Shown here piece by piece: positions 41,165-52,799 of a stretch of DNA of 64,000 bases. The notes beneath the pieces were generated by a model. It was not told the DNA's origin and did not search any database. It saw nothing but the letters and a program-made list of their open reading frames with translations. The position numbers and the translations under genes are program-made. Source of the DNA: Forficula auricularia (Eukaryota > Arthropoda > Insecta > Dermaptera > Forficulidae); the NCBI GenBank assembly GCA_024734495.1, contig JALMQS010000153.1, positions 8,767,294-8,831,293 on the forward strand, written 5' to 3'. Position 1 is the stretch's first letter. Each line of letters begins with the position of its first letter.

Positions 41165-42090
41165 TTTATAAAAAATTTTTTTATTTTTCTCTTCTTATTG
41201 ATGTTATTATTAGTGACTTAAGATAATATTTGTATGCATTTCGTAAAAGAAAGCGTCGGGCGAATGAATTAGAAAATGCTAATAAAATTCAATTCATAAA
41301 TATAGATATTCTCTCGAAATGTTTGCGGGTTTTAAATGAACGATTTAAGATTGTTTTTTTTTTTTATAAAAGATTTTATTTATTATAATTTCGATTATTT
41401 GCTCATAAGAATTGGAGATTTCGTCATCAAAACTTGATCAAATTAATATGGGACCACCTCTAATGAAAAAAATCATCGAAATCGGTCCACGTGGCAAATA
41501 GTTCTCGCTCAATATAAATAAAATAAATAGTTAGGTATCTTGACTATCTTGGAGCTATACTGATCCAAACGCAGAAAGAATCATCAAAATCGGTACATAA
41601 ACAAAGAAGTTATGCCTGAACAAACATAACAAACAAGGTCCTCCAATACCATGCGCGGATCCAGGGGGGAGGCGATGGTGGCGACCGCCCCCCCCCCCCA
41701 AGCATTGGAGATCAACATTTTTTATATGTTTATTTAATTTTTTTTTATAACATTAAATTTAAAAATTGAAGAAAATAAAGTTCTATGTGTGTGGGGCGGC
41801 GTCTCTGACCCCCCCCCCCCCCCCGCTTGGACAATTCGACCGCGACACACTTCCGAGATCAAAAGTAGATTTTATATACCGGCGACCCCCCCCCCCCAAA
41901 TCAGAGGTCTGGATCCGCGCCTGTCCAATACCAGTGAAAAAAAACGGGACCAATCGGAAACGATACTGAACCCAATGCAAAAAATCATCAAAATCGGTTT
42001 ATAATTTTCCAAGATATCAGGTAACATAGATACAAAAAAATTCGGTCGAATTGAGAACCTCCTCCTTTTTTGAAGTCGGTTAAAAATTTA
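41165..42090 (-). repeat. dispersed repeat R, copy 4 (hAT MITE inserted)
   Basis: Reverse orientation, ending CCTCCTTTTTTGAAGTCGGT at 42080; interrupted at 41650 by the hAT MITE, whose TSD falls in the R sequence. Confidence 0.75.
41650..41923. mobile_element. hAT MITE, copy 2, 8-bp TSD
   Basis: Ends CATGCGCGGATCCAG and CTGGATCCGCGCCTG, flanked by TCCAATAC (41642-41649, 41924-41931). C tracts at 41690, 41811 and 41886. Body as in 29553-29780. Confidence 0.92.
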
Positions 42091-42639
42091 ATACATTATC
42101 CACGCTAGCGTATTGAGAAAATAATAATAATAAGCTTAAAAGCGCTAGCATTAATACGCTAATCGAAGTTTGTAATTTGTTGAATCCTGTCACGATACTT
42201 TGTGTTGGATATCATATAAAATAGAAATTATCCACTTTTAAGGTGACATTTATCTTAACGCCATTTTATAATTATTATTAAGAAAGTTTCAAGTTTTAAA
42301 CAATTATTAGATTTGGGAAGTTTTCGGAAAAAGAAAAATGAAAAGAACAGTTTCTTAAATTTGTTAATTAAAAAAAAACCACCCATGCTGTATAAAAATG
42401 ATTTATTAATGAAAGAAAATTGAGATGAAGAGTGATGTTTGCTCAAGAAAAAAAAATTAAATTGTAAGAAACTCTTTCAATCTCCTCGTTGAAAATATAA
42501 AAGACGCCCATAGATATTTAAAAGAGTGGATGGAACTGAATTAGCAAATCGGGAAAACCGGAATGTTTATATGGTAAACTCTACCTTTTCTATTCTCTAC
42601 CCATTTAAAGCTTATGTAAAAATTATCCTTTAATATTAA
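42091..42639. other. AT-rich sequence without recognisable feature
   Basis: Nothing supported. Confidence 0.4.
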
Positions 42640-42742
42640 ATTGAAAGTTTTTGCCGAGAGTAGCAGAATGTTTATATATTGACGGAGACAATAAAAGAGT
42701 GTGTCTTCTGCTGGAATTATAAATTTTATTTATTTATAACGA

Positions 42743-42777
42743 GACTATAGTTTCGAGAGCTTTGCCCTCTTCATCAG
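42743..42777 (-). ncRNA. hammerhead-like ribozyme, PLE class B (left arm)
   Basis: Minus strand CTGATGA, extra A, GAGGGC-AAA-GCTCTC (one G-T pair), GAAAC-TATA-GTC. Complete core. Confidence 0.78.
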
Positions 42778-43357
42778 TCTATTACAATGGATTCACAGGA
42801 ATTAATTTATGAATGAAAGGTTAAAATCTTTCATGTAGTTAGGTTAAGAAAATATACAGTGTGGGCAAGTTAAGAATTGAAATTTATACTTATTTTATTA
42901 GTGGCGTTCGTGTAGTTTATATTTTAGCGGCTATTTTTAAAATAAAGCTTTCGGGAATTTCTTTTTTCCGATTTAAGAATTTTTTGGTGAATTATTGTAT
43001 GATTTTAAAATTTCTAACGATTCGAAAATACTAATTTTTAAATGATCAAATATTAAATTAATTAGATCAGAATAAGATCCCTTAAAAATTAGTATTTTCG
43101 AATCGTTAGAAATTTTAAAATCATACAATAATTCACCAAAAAAATTTTAAATCGGAAAATAGAAATTCCCGAAAGCTTTATTTTAAAAATAGCCGCTAAA
43201 ATATAAACTCCACGAACGCCACCTACAGCCAAAATAATAAAACAAGTATAAATTTCAATTCTTAATTTGCCTACACTGTATATTTTCTTAACCTAACTAC
43301 ATGAAAGATTTTAACCTTTCATTCATAAATTAATTCCTGTGAATACATTGTAATAGA

Positions 43358-43390
43358 CTGATGAAGAGGGCAAAGCCCTCGAAACTATAC
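43358..43390 (+). ncRNA. hammerhead-like ribozyme, PLE class B (right arm)
   Basis: CTGATGA, extra A, GAGGGC-AAA-GCCCTC, GAAACTATAC. The cleavage-side GTC is lost because the sequence jumps directly to CTCTTTTATTGTCTCC, so this copy should not cleave in cis. Confidence 0.75.
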
Positions 43391-43449
43391 TCTTTTATTG
43401 TCTCCTTCAATATCCTTTCATAGATATTTGATTGATTGATGGCTTACAT

Positions 43450-44364
43450 CAGCTATTCTCAACCGCTGGTCCGGCGGACCACCAGTGGCCCGCGGAGAAG
43501 TTTTACTAGTCCGCTGGACAATTTTTTCTATCCGCGAAAAAAACTTATCAAAAAAAAAAAAATAATAATAACTAAATTTTAATTTATAAAATTACGAAAT
43601 AGAAATATCTTAAACTATTAATTTTAATTCTATGTAATTTATGATTAGTACGGCACTGAAGAAAAATTCCCGAAATGCTTACAACTGCGCGTTATTACAA
43701 ACAAACAACAAATTATATTTTTTGTAAATGCTTTTGATTTAATTTTTTTGTCCATGAGTTTGTGATTTTTTTATAATTTTCCGTGATTTTTGTTAAAGCA
43801 TTTGGTAGTCATCTCTCACAATTTCAACTTACGGTGAAACTCTATAATTGGCTGCTAGACTCTCGGACCAGCAAATCGCAAGCACCAACATTTGGCAAGG
43901 CAAACTCATACCTACCGACTTCGGTAGCCCTGTCTGTTGATCCCTACTTGTGTATGAGGTTCAAATTCAAAAGCACTCCCCGATCAACAGACTATTTTCC
44001 ATCTTAAATAAGAGACAGATATGAAGACTTTGTAACTCTGACTGTCATTCGGTCCTCTTGTCAGTTCCGGGGTACATACTGTGCTCTCGGGTACGGAAGT
44101 AGTTCGGATATTGTCGAGACCGGGTGGCACGATAGGGTTGCGAGATTTTACATTTATATACTTAATTTTTATATGTATATATAATTACATATCTTTACAT
44201 TTAAATATTATTGTAAGTAAATAATTATAAAAATGTTACAATTAACTTATGTAGTAGTTCTTTAATACCTAGTAAAATTTTGTTGTTAGAAAAATATCAC
44301 TGGTCCGCGAATTTTTTTTACAAATTTTACTGGTCCGCGGGCCAAAAAAGGTTGAGAAACGCTG
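43450..44364. mobile_element. hAT element, 915 bp, 8-bp TSD
   Basis: Flanked by GCTTACAT (43442-43449, 44365-44372). Ends CAGCTATTCTCAACCGCTGG and …GGTTGAGAAACGCTG are inverted; both subterminal regions have several CTGGTCCGCGG-type repeats. CAG(C)…TTCTCAACC ends with 8-bp TSD are typical of hAT. The interior has no recognisable transposase, although short open frames exist (74 codons at 43783). Confidence 0.88.
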
Positions 44365-44629
44365 GCTTACATGTTACATGGCATTCCATCAACGACGGGA
44401 CTCGCCTAGCTCTTACGCAGCTTTCATTCTTCTGTGCGGAAAGTGTTGCCTAAATACAGGCGCACCAATCTCATAAATCAAGTTCAAATTCGGACTACAT
44501 TTTGAGGATTTTAATTAGTACAGTTATTTATTTGTTATCCCCTCGATCGGAAGGTTATACTCAAAAATGTCAAAGGACAAATAGAAATCGAGATCCTGAA
44601 CAAGCAGCCGGAAGTACAAGCTGAGTTTA
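44365..44629. other. unassigned sequence
   Basis: Moderately GC, no repeat partner or domain. Confidence 0.3.
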
Positions 44630-45075
44630 GAGCCCACTGATTATGTATACAAAATTTGATTGAGTTTACTCAAATGGCCTAGATTTTTCATTCCCCCTCC
44701 CTCCACCCACCTTAATTTTGGGTCGATATGCACCAAAATCTAATCAGGTCTTAATCTCAATGGACCAAAACTACCTGTGACATTTGGTTTCGATATTCAG
44801 ACTAGTTTTTGAGCTAGCTCGTCCACAAAAATTTGGTAACGCACAGACTAACAGACAGACATTTTGACAAAACAATTATTATCTCGAAAAATATAATTTT
44901 TTCGTTGTTCACTTATTAGGTCTTTTTTGAAGAGCGAAATGTGATGGTTTCGCTCAATTTTTTGAATCAAAATAGTTTCATCCTTTTCTGAGATATTTCG
45001 AAAAAAAGAAGGAAAAAAAGCACTTTTTTCATGCACGATTACAATACTTGACCATACCCTGAATGGTAAAGTAAA
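44630..45075 (-). repeat. TIR repeat family A, 3'-half copy
   Basis: From the GCCCACTGATTATGTATACA segment to TACCCTGAATGGTAAAGTAA. Confidence 0.75.
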
Positions 45076-46026
45076 AATCAAAGATTACATACAGTTTCAA
45101 AAACAAGATTAAAAATTCCAAACTCAAAAATCTCATATAAAAACACTTTAAGTAATTCTTTTGTATTTTTTTCTAAAAAGTAAAACAAAAACTTGAGAAT
45201 TTTGAATTTGGACCATTTTTGAAGAAGTTATGAGCGAAAAATCGAAATTCAATATCTTTTAAATCGGCGATCAAAAAGATTTCAAAATTTACCATTTATT
45301 TAGTTTTTTGATAGGTACTAAATAATGTCCAAAAATGAAGGAAATCAAAATTTAAATTTTTTCAAACCGTCCCATTTAGCGTGGAATGCCTCTTTATTTA
45401 TATAAAATATAAATTTGATCTCCCACCCTCTAAGATGAGTTCTTTCTCGTTTGTATTTTGGCCAGAACAGAACAATGAACGTGGCATTTTGTAACCGCTT
45501 CGGTCCGACAAATTATAAATGAGGGATTAACTCCATGGTATTCAATCTGAGGATGATGATCGAATTCATTGGAATCTTGATGAAAATGAGATTCGTAAAT
45601 TTAAAGTTGACCGTTTGGGGGGTTTGGGGGGGGGGGGGGGGGTGTTTGCGCGACACCCAAACGATACTAAAAATAATCATTTGTAAATAAAAAAAGGGGA
45701 ATCCCCTCCTGTTGGACAAGTTGATCCCTGGCGAGTGTCCATAGGTGAATCCCCGGCATTATTTCGCTTAATGTTTGTGTCTGTATTGCCAGTAAAAAGC
45801 ATTTTGATTGCTAACCAAACAGATGAACACGCTTTATCAGCACCACGCATAATTTACAATTGCACAAAAACATTATATCCAACTTCATTAAATACCACTT
45901 ATTTTTTACTATATTGACTCATCATTGGACTTTTTGGAAGATGGGTGTTTATATTTATTTTACAGAAATTCACTTTAAAGGGAATATGTATTTATTTTTT
46001 AATCTGTTCAAATTTGAATGAATTTA
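45076..46026. other. AT-rich sequence with G/C tracts
   Basis: G tract at 45617-45641. Short open frames, no domain recognised. Confidence 0.35.
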
Positions 46027-46939
46027 TTGGAGTGGGGAATAAGTTCGTTCGGTTTTTTTTGCAAAGAGCTTTCTTTAAACAAAAAACAATAATTATAACA
46101 ATAAATTAATCAATTATGTATTCGCCGTTACTGTTTACAACCTCCTCCCACCTCTCGACCAATTTGTTGATGCCGTTCCTCCAAAAATCGCCCGGTCTGG
46201 TGTCGAAGAAGTTGTTGAGCCAGTTTTTGAGGTCCTCTTCGCCGTCGAAGATAACACCCCTCATTTGATTGGACAAGGATCGGAAAAAGTGATAATCTGT
46301 TGGCGCAAGGTCCGGAGAGTACGGTGGATGTTGAAGAACCTCCCATTCGAGCTCTAGGAGTGTGGTTTTGACGACTTGTGCAACATGGGGTCAGGCGTTG
46401 TCGTGGAGCAAGATAACTTGGCCTTGTCGGTCAGGTCTTTTCAGTCGTATAGCCTCATTTACGCGGCGTAGTTGGGCAATGTAGAGCTCCTTGTTGACCG
46501 TTGCGTTCCTTTCAAGCATTTCCCAGTGTATCATGCTTTCCCAGTCCCACCAAACACAGATCATGGTCTTTTTCGGGTGGAGATCTTGCTTGACTCACGG
46601 CGTTTTTGAACTTCGCAAACCATTTCTGTGCTGCGCGCTCACCTATGACACCTTCTCCATTCACGTTGCATATGTCACGAGCGGCTTCAGCTGTTTTTTG
46701 ACCGCGATGAAAATCGAAGAAAAGTAGGTGTCGAAAATGCTGATTTTTGCCACCTGAGTATTTCATTTCTAAGCGTGGAAAATAGGAAAAACTAAAAATA
46801 TTCGAAAAAACAAATAGCACAGTCTTGTAGAGCAGAAAAGGCACTGTCTAATGAATACAAACCATTTGCTCAACAACAAACAAATCCTTTAAATAATCCT
46901 CTTTGAAAAAAAACCGAACGAACTTATTCCCCAACCTAA
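46027..46939 (-). mobile_element. mariner element, internally deleted
   Basis: Inverted ends with GGGGAATAAGTTCGTTCGGT (left 46033, complement at right), flanked by TA (46025-46026, 46940-46941). 913 bp, versus about 1.3 kb for full-length mariners. Confidence 0.9.
46106..46766 (-). pseudogene. mariner transposase, broken
   Basis: From ATG 46764-46766: KYSGGKNQHFRHLLFFDFHR, then ERAAQKWFAKFKN (helix-turn-helix region); then a deletion and frameshift. In another frame follow the C-WWDWE block, LLHDNA interrupted by a stop codon, HPPYSPDLAPTDYHFF and WRNGINKLVERW to the stop at 46106. The region between the DNA-binding domain and catalytic core is deleted. About 220 codons remain of ~345. Confidence 0.9.
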
Positions 46940-46964
46940 TATATAATTATATAATCTTAATATA

Positions 46965-48050
46965 TAGGTTTTTAACTTCAAATTCCGACTTTTTCATATC
47001 AAATTCAGGATGTTTCAAACCAAATCCAGGATTTTTATTAATCAAAATCAGACTTTTTCATATCAAATTCAGAATTCCTATAAAACCATGCATATTTTAC
47101 ATATTAAATTATAGCTTTTTACCTGAAAACGTTTTTTGAGAGTACAAAATGGTAATCTTGAAAAGTTTTAGTTAATGAGGTGAAAATTGATTTTCAAATA
47201 TCTTACAATAATTCACACATACACTCTTTGATTTTCAAATTACCACTTGCTTTTATCTAGATTAAAACTCAATTTAAAGCAAATAAACTACAACTACGTA
47301 ATTATAAAGGATAATAAACATATGGTTTTAGTTTTTTACTTATAACTCCAGATCTAATTAAGCTAAAAACAAGCAGTGAACTGAAAATCAAAGAGGAATC
47401 TTTTTTATAATAAGGAAACAAAATATTTTGGTTTTAAATACTGCTGTTTCATATATCTATGACGTCTCAATAATAGTCCAAAATGGCTTTTTCGGTGTTT
47501 AAATCAAAAACATCCCAAAACAGTGACCTGTTGTAGAAAAGTCAAAAACACTATGGGAATCAACGTACAAATCTCTACTAGGATCTAATGTTAGGTTTAT
47601 GGATAAATATGTTTGTTGAGCAATGTTATGGTGGATATATAGGTTTTTAATTTCAAATTCGGACTTTTCTATATCAAATTCAGGATTTTCAAATCAAATT
47701 CAGAATTTCTATAAAACCATGCATATTTCACATAGGAATTAAATTATAGCTTTTTACCTGAAAACGTTTCTTGAGAGTACAAAATGCTAATCTTGAAAGA
47801 TTTTAGTTAATGACCTGAAAATGGGTTCGTAAATATCTTACAATGCCCCAAATTTTAGCTTTTTACCTGAAAACTTTTCCTGAGAGTTAAATTAAATTAA
47901 AACTTTTTCTTAACTATAACTTTTTTTTCTATTTTTTCAACTGTTTATTAATAAATCCTGAATTTGGATTGAAACATCCTGAATTTGATTTTAAATATCC
48001 TAAATTTGATATGAAAAAGTCTGAATTTAAAGTTAAAAATCTATAGTATA
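46965..48050. mobile_element. TIR element with internal direct repeat
   Basis: Termini TATAGGTTTTTAACTTCAAA… (left) and …TTTAAAGTTAAAAATCTATA (right) are ~80-bp inverted repeats rich in TCAAATTCAGGAT. About 200 bp of the left part is directly repeated from 47637, including ACCATGCATATTT and TTTTTACCTGAAAACGTTT. No coding potential; possible TA flanks. Confidence 0.65.
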
Positions 48051-48257
48051 TATAAAAGATTCTTCATTCATTCACCTATAGCCCAAACCGCTGGATATTA
48101 ATTGATTATTTCTATCTGTCAGTAATTTGTTTTTAATCGAATCTATTTCAAGATAAATTTAGAAGCAAAGTGTAAATCATATTGTCTGAATCCGTTGGGA
48201 ATTCATGATTACAAAAGACTTGATTCAATTATTGTTATTATTGTTTTTTAAAAAGGA

Positions 48258-48345
48258 AAAATGAATTGAGCACCCTACGGGATTCAAACCCTTGTTTCAT
48301 CTCTCCTTTAGTTGAAGTGCGCCTTTACCAACTAGGCCACGGATG
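48258..48345 (-). mobile_element. tRNA-like (SINE-type) remnant
   Basis: Minus strand: GTGGCCTAGTTGGTAAAGGC (box A) and GGGTTTGAATCCC (box B/T arm). The anticodon loop lacks the usual T33 and the acceptor strands do not pair, so not a functional tRNA gene; probably tRNA-derived. Confidence 0.5.
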
Positions 48346-48420
48346 ATCCCGTCAGATCCGGTGTCATTTTTCTTTTTCGCGGCTTTTTCTTTTTAAATCA
48401 ATGTTGCTTCCTCAATCACT

Positions 48421-49309
48421 TTCGACCTAGACAAACTGAATAAATGGGGCTCTCAAAATTTAGTTAACTTTAATACAAACAAGACTCAATGTTTTCTAAT
48501 TTCTAGGCGCGAAAATAAAAATTTCCCTGATATTCACTACGATTCGAATCCCTATGAAAATGTGTGACAGCCTATCCATGTTGGGCGTCTCTGTCGCATC
48601 TGACCTGTCTTGGAATGAACACATCTCCTCTGTGGCGAAATCTGCATCAAGGAAGCAACATTGATTTAAAAAGAAAAAGATTGGCTACTTATTCAGGTCC
48701 AAGCGATTTTACAAACCCCCACATCTTCTCCCCATCTACAAGGCCCAAATCCGCCCCTGTCTCGAATACAGCTCTCATCTATGGAGAGGAGCCTCTAAAT
48801 ATTCTCTTGCTACCCTGGATGCAATTCAGAAACGAGCCGTCAGGCTAATTGACGATTCTACCCTTACCGACTCCCTCGACTCGCTGGCTCATCGAAGAAA
48901 TGTCTCTGCCCTTTCCCTTTTCTATAGATACTATCACGGCAGGTGCTCTGATGAGATAAAATCAATAATTCCCCCAAAGCATGCTTTGCACGTAGCACGC
49001 GTTTTGCCGACTCCCAACACTCTTTCGCGGTTAAATTAGAAAAGTGCCGGACCACTTCATTCGCGAATACATATATCCCCATGACTTCAAGGAACTGGAA
49101 CTCTCTCCCAGCCTCCATCTTTCCCAGCACTTATAATCTTCAAACCTTCAAAACCGGAGTGCATAGACACCTACGTCTACACCCTCTCACTTAATCAACT
49201 TTCCCTTCTCTTCGGTAATGCAAGGGTCTTTCGAGATCCATAGGAGCTGCATCTTTACTGGTGCACCCCTTCTGGCATTCGATTGCATTAAAAAAAAAAA
49301 AAAAAAAAA
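48421..49309 (+). pseudogene. LINE-J reverse transcriptase C-terminus with poly(A)
   Basis: With several frameshifts the plus strand encodes DLDKLNKWGSQNLVNFNTNK, LGVSVASDLSWNEHISS, RPCLEYSSHLWRGAS, LDAIQKRAVRLIDDSTL, SLDSLAHRRNVSALSLFYRY and a SIIPPKH block, then PSTYNLQTFKTGVHRHLR and a stop. These are post-catalytic RT blocks of Jockey-like LINEs. Tail of 21 A (49289-49309). 5'-truncated and inactive. Confidence 0.85.
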
Positions 49310-49923
49310 GTATACTTACTTTTGTTTTAGACAAATTAAAGTTTTAATTTTTTCTTAAAGCAATTTGAGCCACGAAAGTTAGGTAAAGGTTTTGTAAAGG
49401 TGCTCTTCAGCTAAAGGAGAGGCTCAAATTACTTTAATAATAATTTAATTTTAATAATCTTAATAATAATTTTAATAATTAACTCAATAATTATTGAGTT
49501 AATTATTAGCACCCTACATTCAGCTACCAATATCAACAATTTTTTTTAGATCCAGAAATTAGAGATTTTGAGATCATTTAAATTTAATTATTTTTTAAGG
49601 ATTTTTTTGTTCGTTAAATTCATCCATATAAATAGAGAATTATAATTCATTTTCAAGTTAATTACTTTTCCTATCTCTAAACGAGATTTTTAATTCCAAC
49701 ATGACCAGCAAGCAAAGTTTCAATTGCTAAATGAGCTTTTACTAACTTTTTAATGATATAAATTAATCTCGATCCAATTTGAAGAAATATTAAAAAAAAA
49801 AAAAAACTTCGCAGTTGTAATCTAGTAAAGAAATGTTGAAACAAAAAATGTTAGCAGCTTTCAATTTTAAAATGCAAAAACGTAAAACTTTCTATACCCT
49901 GATCTGAGGTAGATGCCATATAT
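49310..49923. repeat. AT-rich region including a paralogue of the 52.6-kb target site
   Basis: 49490-49590 (TTATTAGCACCCTACATTCA…AGATCCAGAAATTAG) is related to the sequence into which the PLE composite at 52618-53782 inserted. Otherwise AT-rich; A tract 49790-49806. Confidence 0.55.
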
Positions 49924-50389
49924 CAGGGGTCGGGGAACCGGGGTAAATTACCCCGAATCGGGTAAAAATGAAACTATCGGGGGTAAAAAGGACATTTTGT
50001 AAATTTTTTTATTTTATAAACTATTATAGTATTGTTAGTTTGATAGCTTTTCCAGGAATTCAAAATATTAAAATTAATAAAAGTTAAAAAAAAAATATAA
50101 AAACATATTATGCATTATGCATTTTTGTCATGATGAGTGTTGGTGTATTTTTTCTTTTTAAAAAGCAGTCAGTTAAATCGGCAATAAATCGGCTGAATGC
50201 CGAGGATTGTATTCAAATTGCCCTCATGTCAAAAAGTCCTAATTTTGAAGTTATTTTAGCGAAAATGAAACAAGAAAATTTTTCTAAAACGTAAAATCGT
50301 TTGAATTATGTTAATTTTTACAATTTTTATTTACTTACAGTTAGTTTTCATGTTAATTCCAATTAATTCAATAAATAATAAATAAGTGC

Positions 50390-50430
50390 CCGAGCGATGC
50401 TCGGTAACTTTTTGCTTCAAAATAGCTTAA
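50390..50430 (-). repeat. Helentron/HINE-like hairpin end
   Basis: Hairpin CCGAGCGATGCTCGG (50390-50404) next to TAACTTTTTGCTTC; same end as 12590-12620 in inverse. Confidence 0.45.
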
Positions 50431-50559
50431 GTTTCAAATTTCAAGGCTCTGCGACTTTCCGAAGACGAGATATGAACGATTAATATATTAAAGATAAGAG
50501 TAAATAGATATTTTATTTAATATGGATTTACTATGAGTTAAGGATACTGGGTCACTTAT

Positions 50560-50900
50560 TTCACATTAAAATTAAAAAATTAAAAGATATAAATTTTTTT
50601 TTCTTTTTCAATATATATATTTCGGGCTATCAACCCATCTTCAGGAAATACAGAGAGTAACTAAATAAACTTATTGAATGACAGGCTATATATATGTTTA
50701 TTGAACAGAGAGACAGAATTTATCAAATTATTTTAAAAGGACACTTTCTCTTAAGCTGTTGTTCAGAAAGAAAATCGGGTTGACCTTTATTTACATAGGA
50801 TTGTTTGTCCATATTAAATAAAATATCTATTTACTCTTATCTTTATTAAAGATGTTTCACCTTGCACCAACACCACAATCTCTACTGATGATTAATATAT
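50560..50900 (-). mobile_element. PLE class F terminal piece
   Basis: Hammerhead-like motif at 50609-50644 (minus: CTGAAGA, extra T, GGG-loop-CCC, GAAATATATATA) and a terminus TGTTTCACCTTGCACCAACA (50853) like the class C ends. No coding remnant. Confidence 0.6.
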
Positions 50901-50944
50901 TTATTTTCCGACATGACTAATTTACACACCTTCCCTTATTTTGA

Positions 50945-51370
50945 CCCTTTTAAATCATGAAGAAAGAGGTACGATCCTTCGAATTGTCGGATTTTTAAGA
51001 GAATAAAATTGATATTCCATTAAATTATTTTATAGAAAAATACCTTTATTTAATCAAATTGGCAAATTCTAATATATAATAACATTTGTAATGATCTATT
51101 AGTGCAATTTAAAATAAAAAAACCAATTAATTTTATTAAAAATAAATTGAAAGAAATGTAATTATAAATTTATATTCCAACAACCACCTGTGAATAATTA
51201 TTTCAATTAACAAAAAACCCATCAAAAACAACTTATCCAAAGATGAGACCTTGATAGATCGAAGTGTCAACACAAAAACCCGCCTAACCCGTGAATTTCA
51301 TCCAAATCGTTAGAGCCCTTTTTCGACAAACCGATTCTAAATATATTATACAAGAATTGCTCGTTTAATA
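50945..51370 (+). repeat. repeat E, copy 1
   Basis: TGACCCTTTTAAATCATGAA through GCCCATCAAAAACAACTTA-like sequence; co-linear with 58930-59345. Starts with a degraded hammerhead-like motif (ATGAAGA…TCCTTCGAATTGTCGG). The distal half resembles Helitron leader sequence (TCGTTAGAGCC). Confidence 0.65.
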
Positions 51371-51593
51371 TAAAAAGATAAGATACATTTACCTTGCTTT
51401 TTTTTTTGCTTTTCATGTAAGGGTAATATGGAAAAATATTTTGGGGTAATAGCTAAAAAAGTTCCCCGACCTCTGCCATATATGAATGATGCTCTCCACT
51501 AAACAGTGAGTGATAGGATTGATGCTTGCAGACGGCGTTATATTGTTTTGTGAACAGTATATGGTACTGCAAATGTGCATGGTCTATCTAAAC

Positions 51594-51670
51594 CAGTGTT
51601 TCCCAACGTTAGGTCCACGCCCCACGGGGGTCAATTTGATTGTTAAGGGGGGCGATTCGATATAGTAGTA
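51594..51670 (+). mobile_element. hAT left end, truncated
   Basis: CAGTGTTTCCCAACGTTAGG is a typical hAT terminus; no matching right end found. LINE-J lies directly downstream. Confidence 0.5.
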
Positions 51671-52154
51671 TTTTTTTTATTTTTTTTATGAAAATGATGA
51701 GAGAAGGAGTTACACCAAAAATGTGCAACCCCTAAAGGCCTGGGTTGGCCCCTCCATCGTGAAAAGAAGAAGAAAGAAATTTATGGGCTGGGCAGGGGTC
51801 GAAGGTATCTGTGGATACGGGTCTTAAATAGCTGAAGGTTATAAGTCGCGGGAAAGATGGTGGCAGGGAGCGAGTTCCAGTCTCTGGAGGTCATAGGGAT
51901 AAAAGAGTTGGCGAAAGCGCTTGTTCGACTTTTGACAGCGCAGGGGTGCTGAGCGTTCGAAAACCGCGTGTTTCTCGTAAAGAGAGCTTTAGGGGGGATA
52001 ATTGATTTCAGCTCGACTGAACAGACACCGTGATAGTATCTGTAGTACATGGAAAGGGCAGAAACGGTTCTTCGGTGAGCCAGGGAGTCGAGTGAGTTGG
52101 TTAGAGCCGGGTCTCCTATTAGTTTAATTGCGCGCTTCTGAATCGCATCCAGTG
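51671..52154 (-). pseudogene. LINE-J 3' end, open C-terminus
   Basis: Minus strand from ~52154: TLDAIQKRAIKLIGDPALT, SLDSLAHRRTVSALSMYYRY, SIIPPKALFTRNTRFSNAQH, FIPMTSRDWNSLPATIFPAT, stop at 51781-51783; 3' UTR with an A-rich tail (51671-51690). Frame intact over about 120 codons. Closest to 5743-5969. Confidence 0.85.
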
Positions 52155-52605
52155 TTTATTTCAGTTTTAGAAGCATATAACACATTTTCCAGAAAATTTT
52201 TTCAAAAATCTGAAATGTAAAATCTGATTACTTCTTCGTTTTCGGAAATATAAAGTTTGAACGAGAATCATTTTTACGAACTTTTATTCTAGGGTATCGG
52301 AATCAATAGACAGACAAAAAAACAAAATACAACCAAGATTCGTTTGATGCGAAAATATATAGAAAGCAATCATTGTGTTCCTGCTGAAAAAAGAAGCCCT
52401 ATTGGTGTGACATATAGCTATCCCTACAACACAAACAATTTTCGTATTCAGCTCAAAAGGGCATTTTTTTTTTTTTTTTTTTTATTTTTACTTTAGCGTT
52501 ATCACATTCTTTCGGATTTTTGCTTTATACATAACTAAAATAATAATAATCATCACTTTTATTGAATTAATTATTAGCACCCTACATTCGGCTATCGTTA
52601 TCAAC
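52155..52605. other. unassigned sequence, AT-rich
   Basis: T tract at 52467-52484; the last ~50 bp (CACCCTACATTCGGCTATCG) is the PLE target region. Confidence 0.4.
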
Positions 52606-52660
52606 AAATTTGGATAGACAAAGAGAAACGAAGAGGTTGTCCTCTGCTTGATGCAAATAA

Positions 52661-52699
<39 letters not shown>

Positions 52700-52746
52700 G
52701 ATGATATATCTATATATATATATATATATATTATTTATTTGTTTGA

Positions 52747-52781
52747 GACTATAGTTTCGAAGACTTGGTCTTCATCATCAG
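52747..52781 (-). ncRNA. hammerhead-like ribozyme, PLE class A (inverted copy)
   Basis: Same sequence as at 29811-29845; full core, 6-bp helix II. Confidence 0.8.
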
Positions 52782-52799
52782 TCTTTTTTAATTATAAAT

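Larger units (their letters stand above)
42640..43412. mobile_element. PLE class B giant palindrome
   Basis: The core palindrome has arms of about 300 bp (42743-43041 and 43082-43390) around a 40-bp spacer. Each arm starts with a hammerhead motif at its outer end and contains GTTAGGTTAAGAAAATATAC, ACAGTGTGGGCAAG and GTGGCGTTCGTG(T/G)AG. The left flank carries the PLE terminal signature in inverse (TTTTTGCCGAGAGTAGCAGA). No coding potential. Confidence 0.85.
49924..51475. mobile_element. hAT element with nested insertions, 8-bp TSD
   Basis: Flanked by CCATATAT (49916-49923, 51476-51483). Ends CAGGGGTCGGGGAACC and GTTCCCCGACCTCTG are inverted. The first ~430 bp include a small frame ending RLNAEDCIQIALMSKSPNFE, then VILAKMKQENFSKT, which could be a decayed hAT dimerisation-domain tail (inference). 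From about 50380 other repeats are nested inside. Confidence 0.82.

Noticed and set aside
46128..46346. Arginine-rich open frame
   Set aside because: Wrong-frame translation of the mariner C-terminal region.
48258..48345. tRNA gene on the minus strand
   Set aside because: Boxes A and B are present, but the acceptor stem does not pair and the anticodon loop is abnormal; better as a tRNA-derived repeat.
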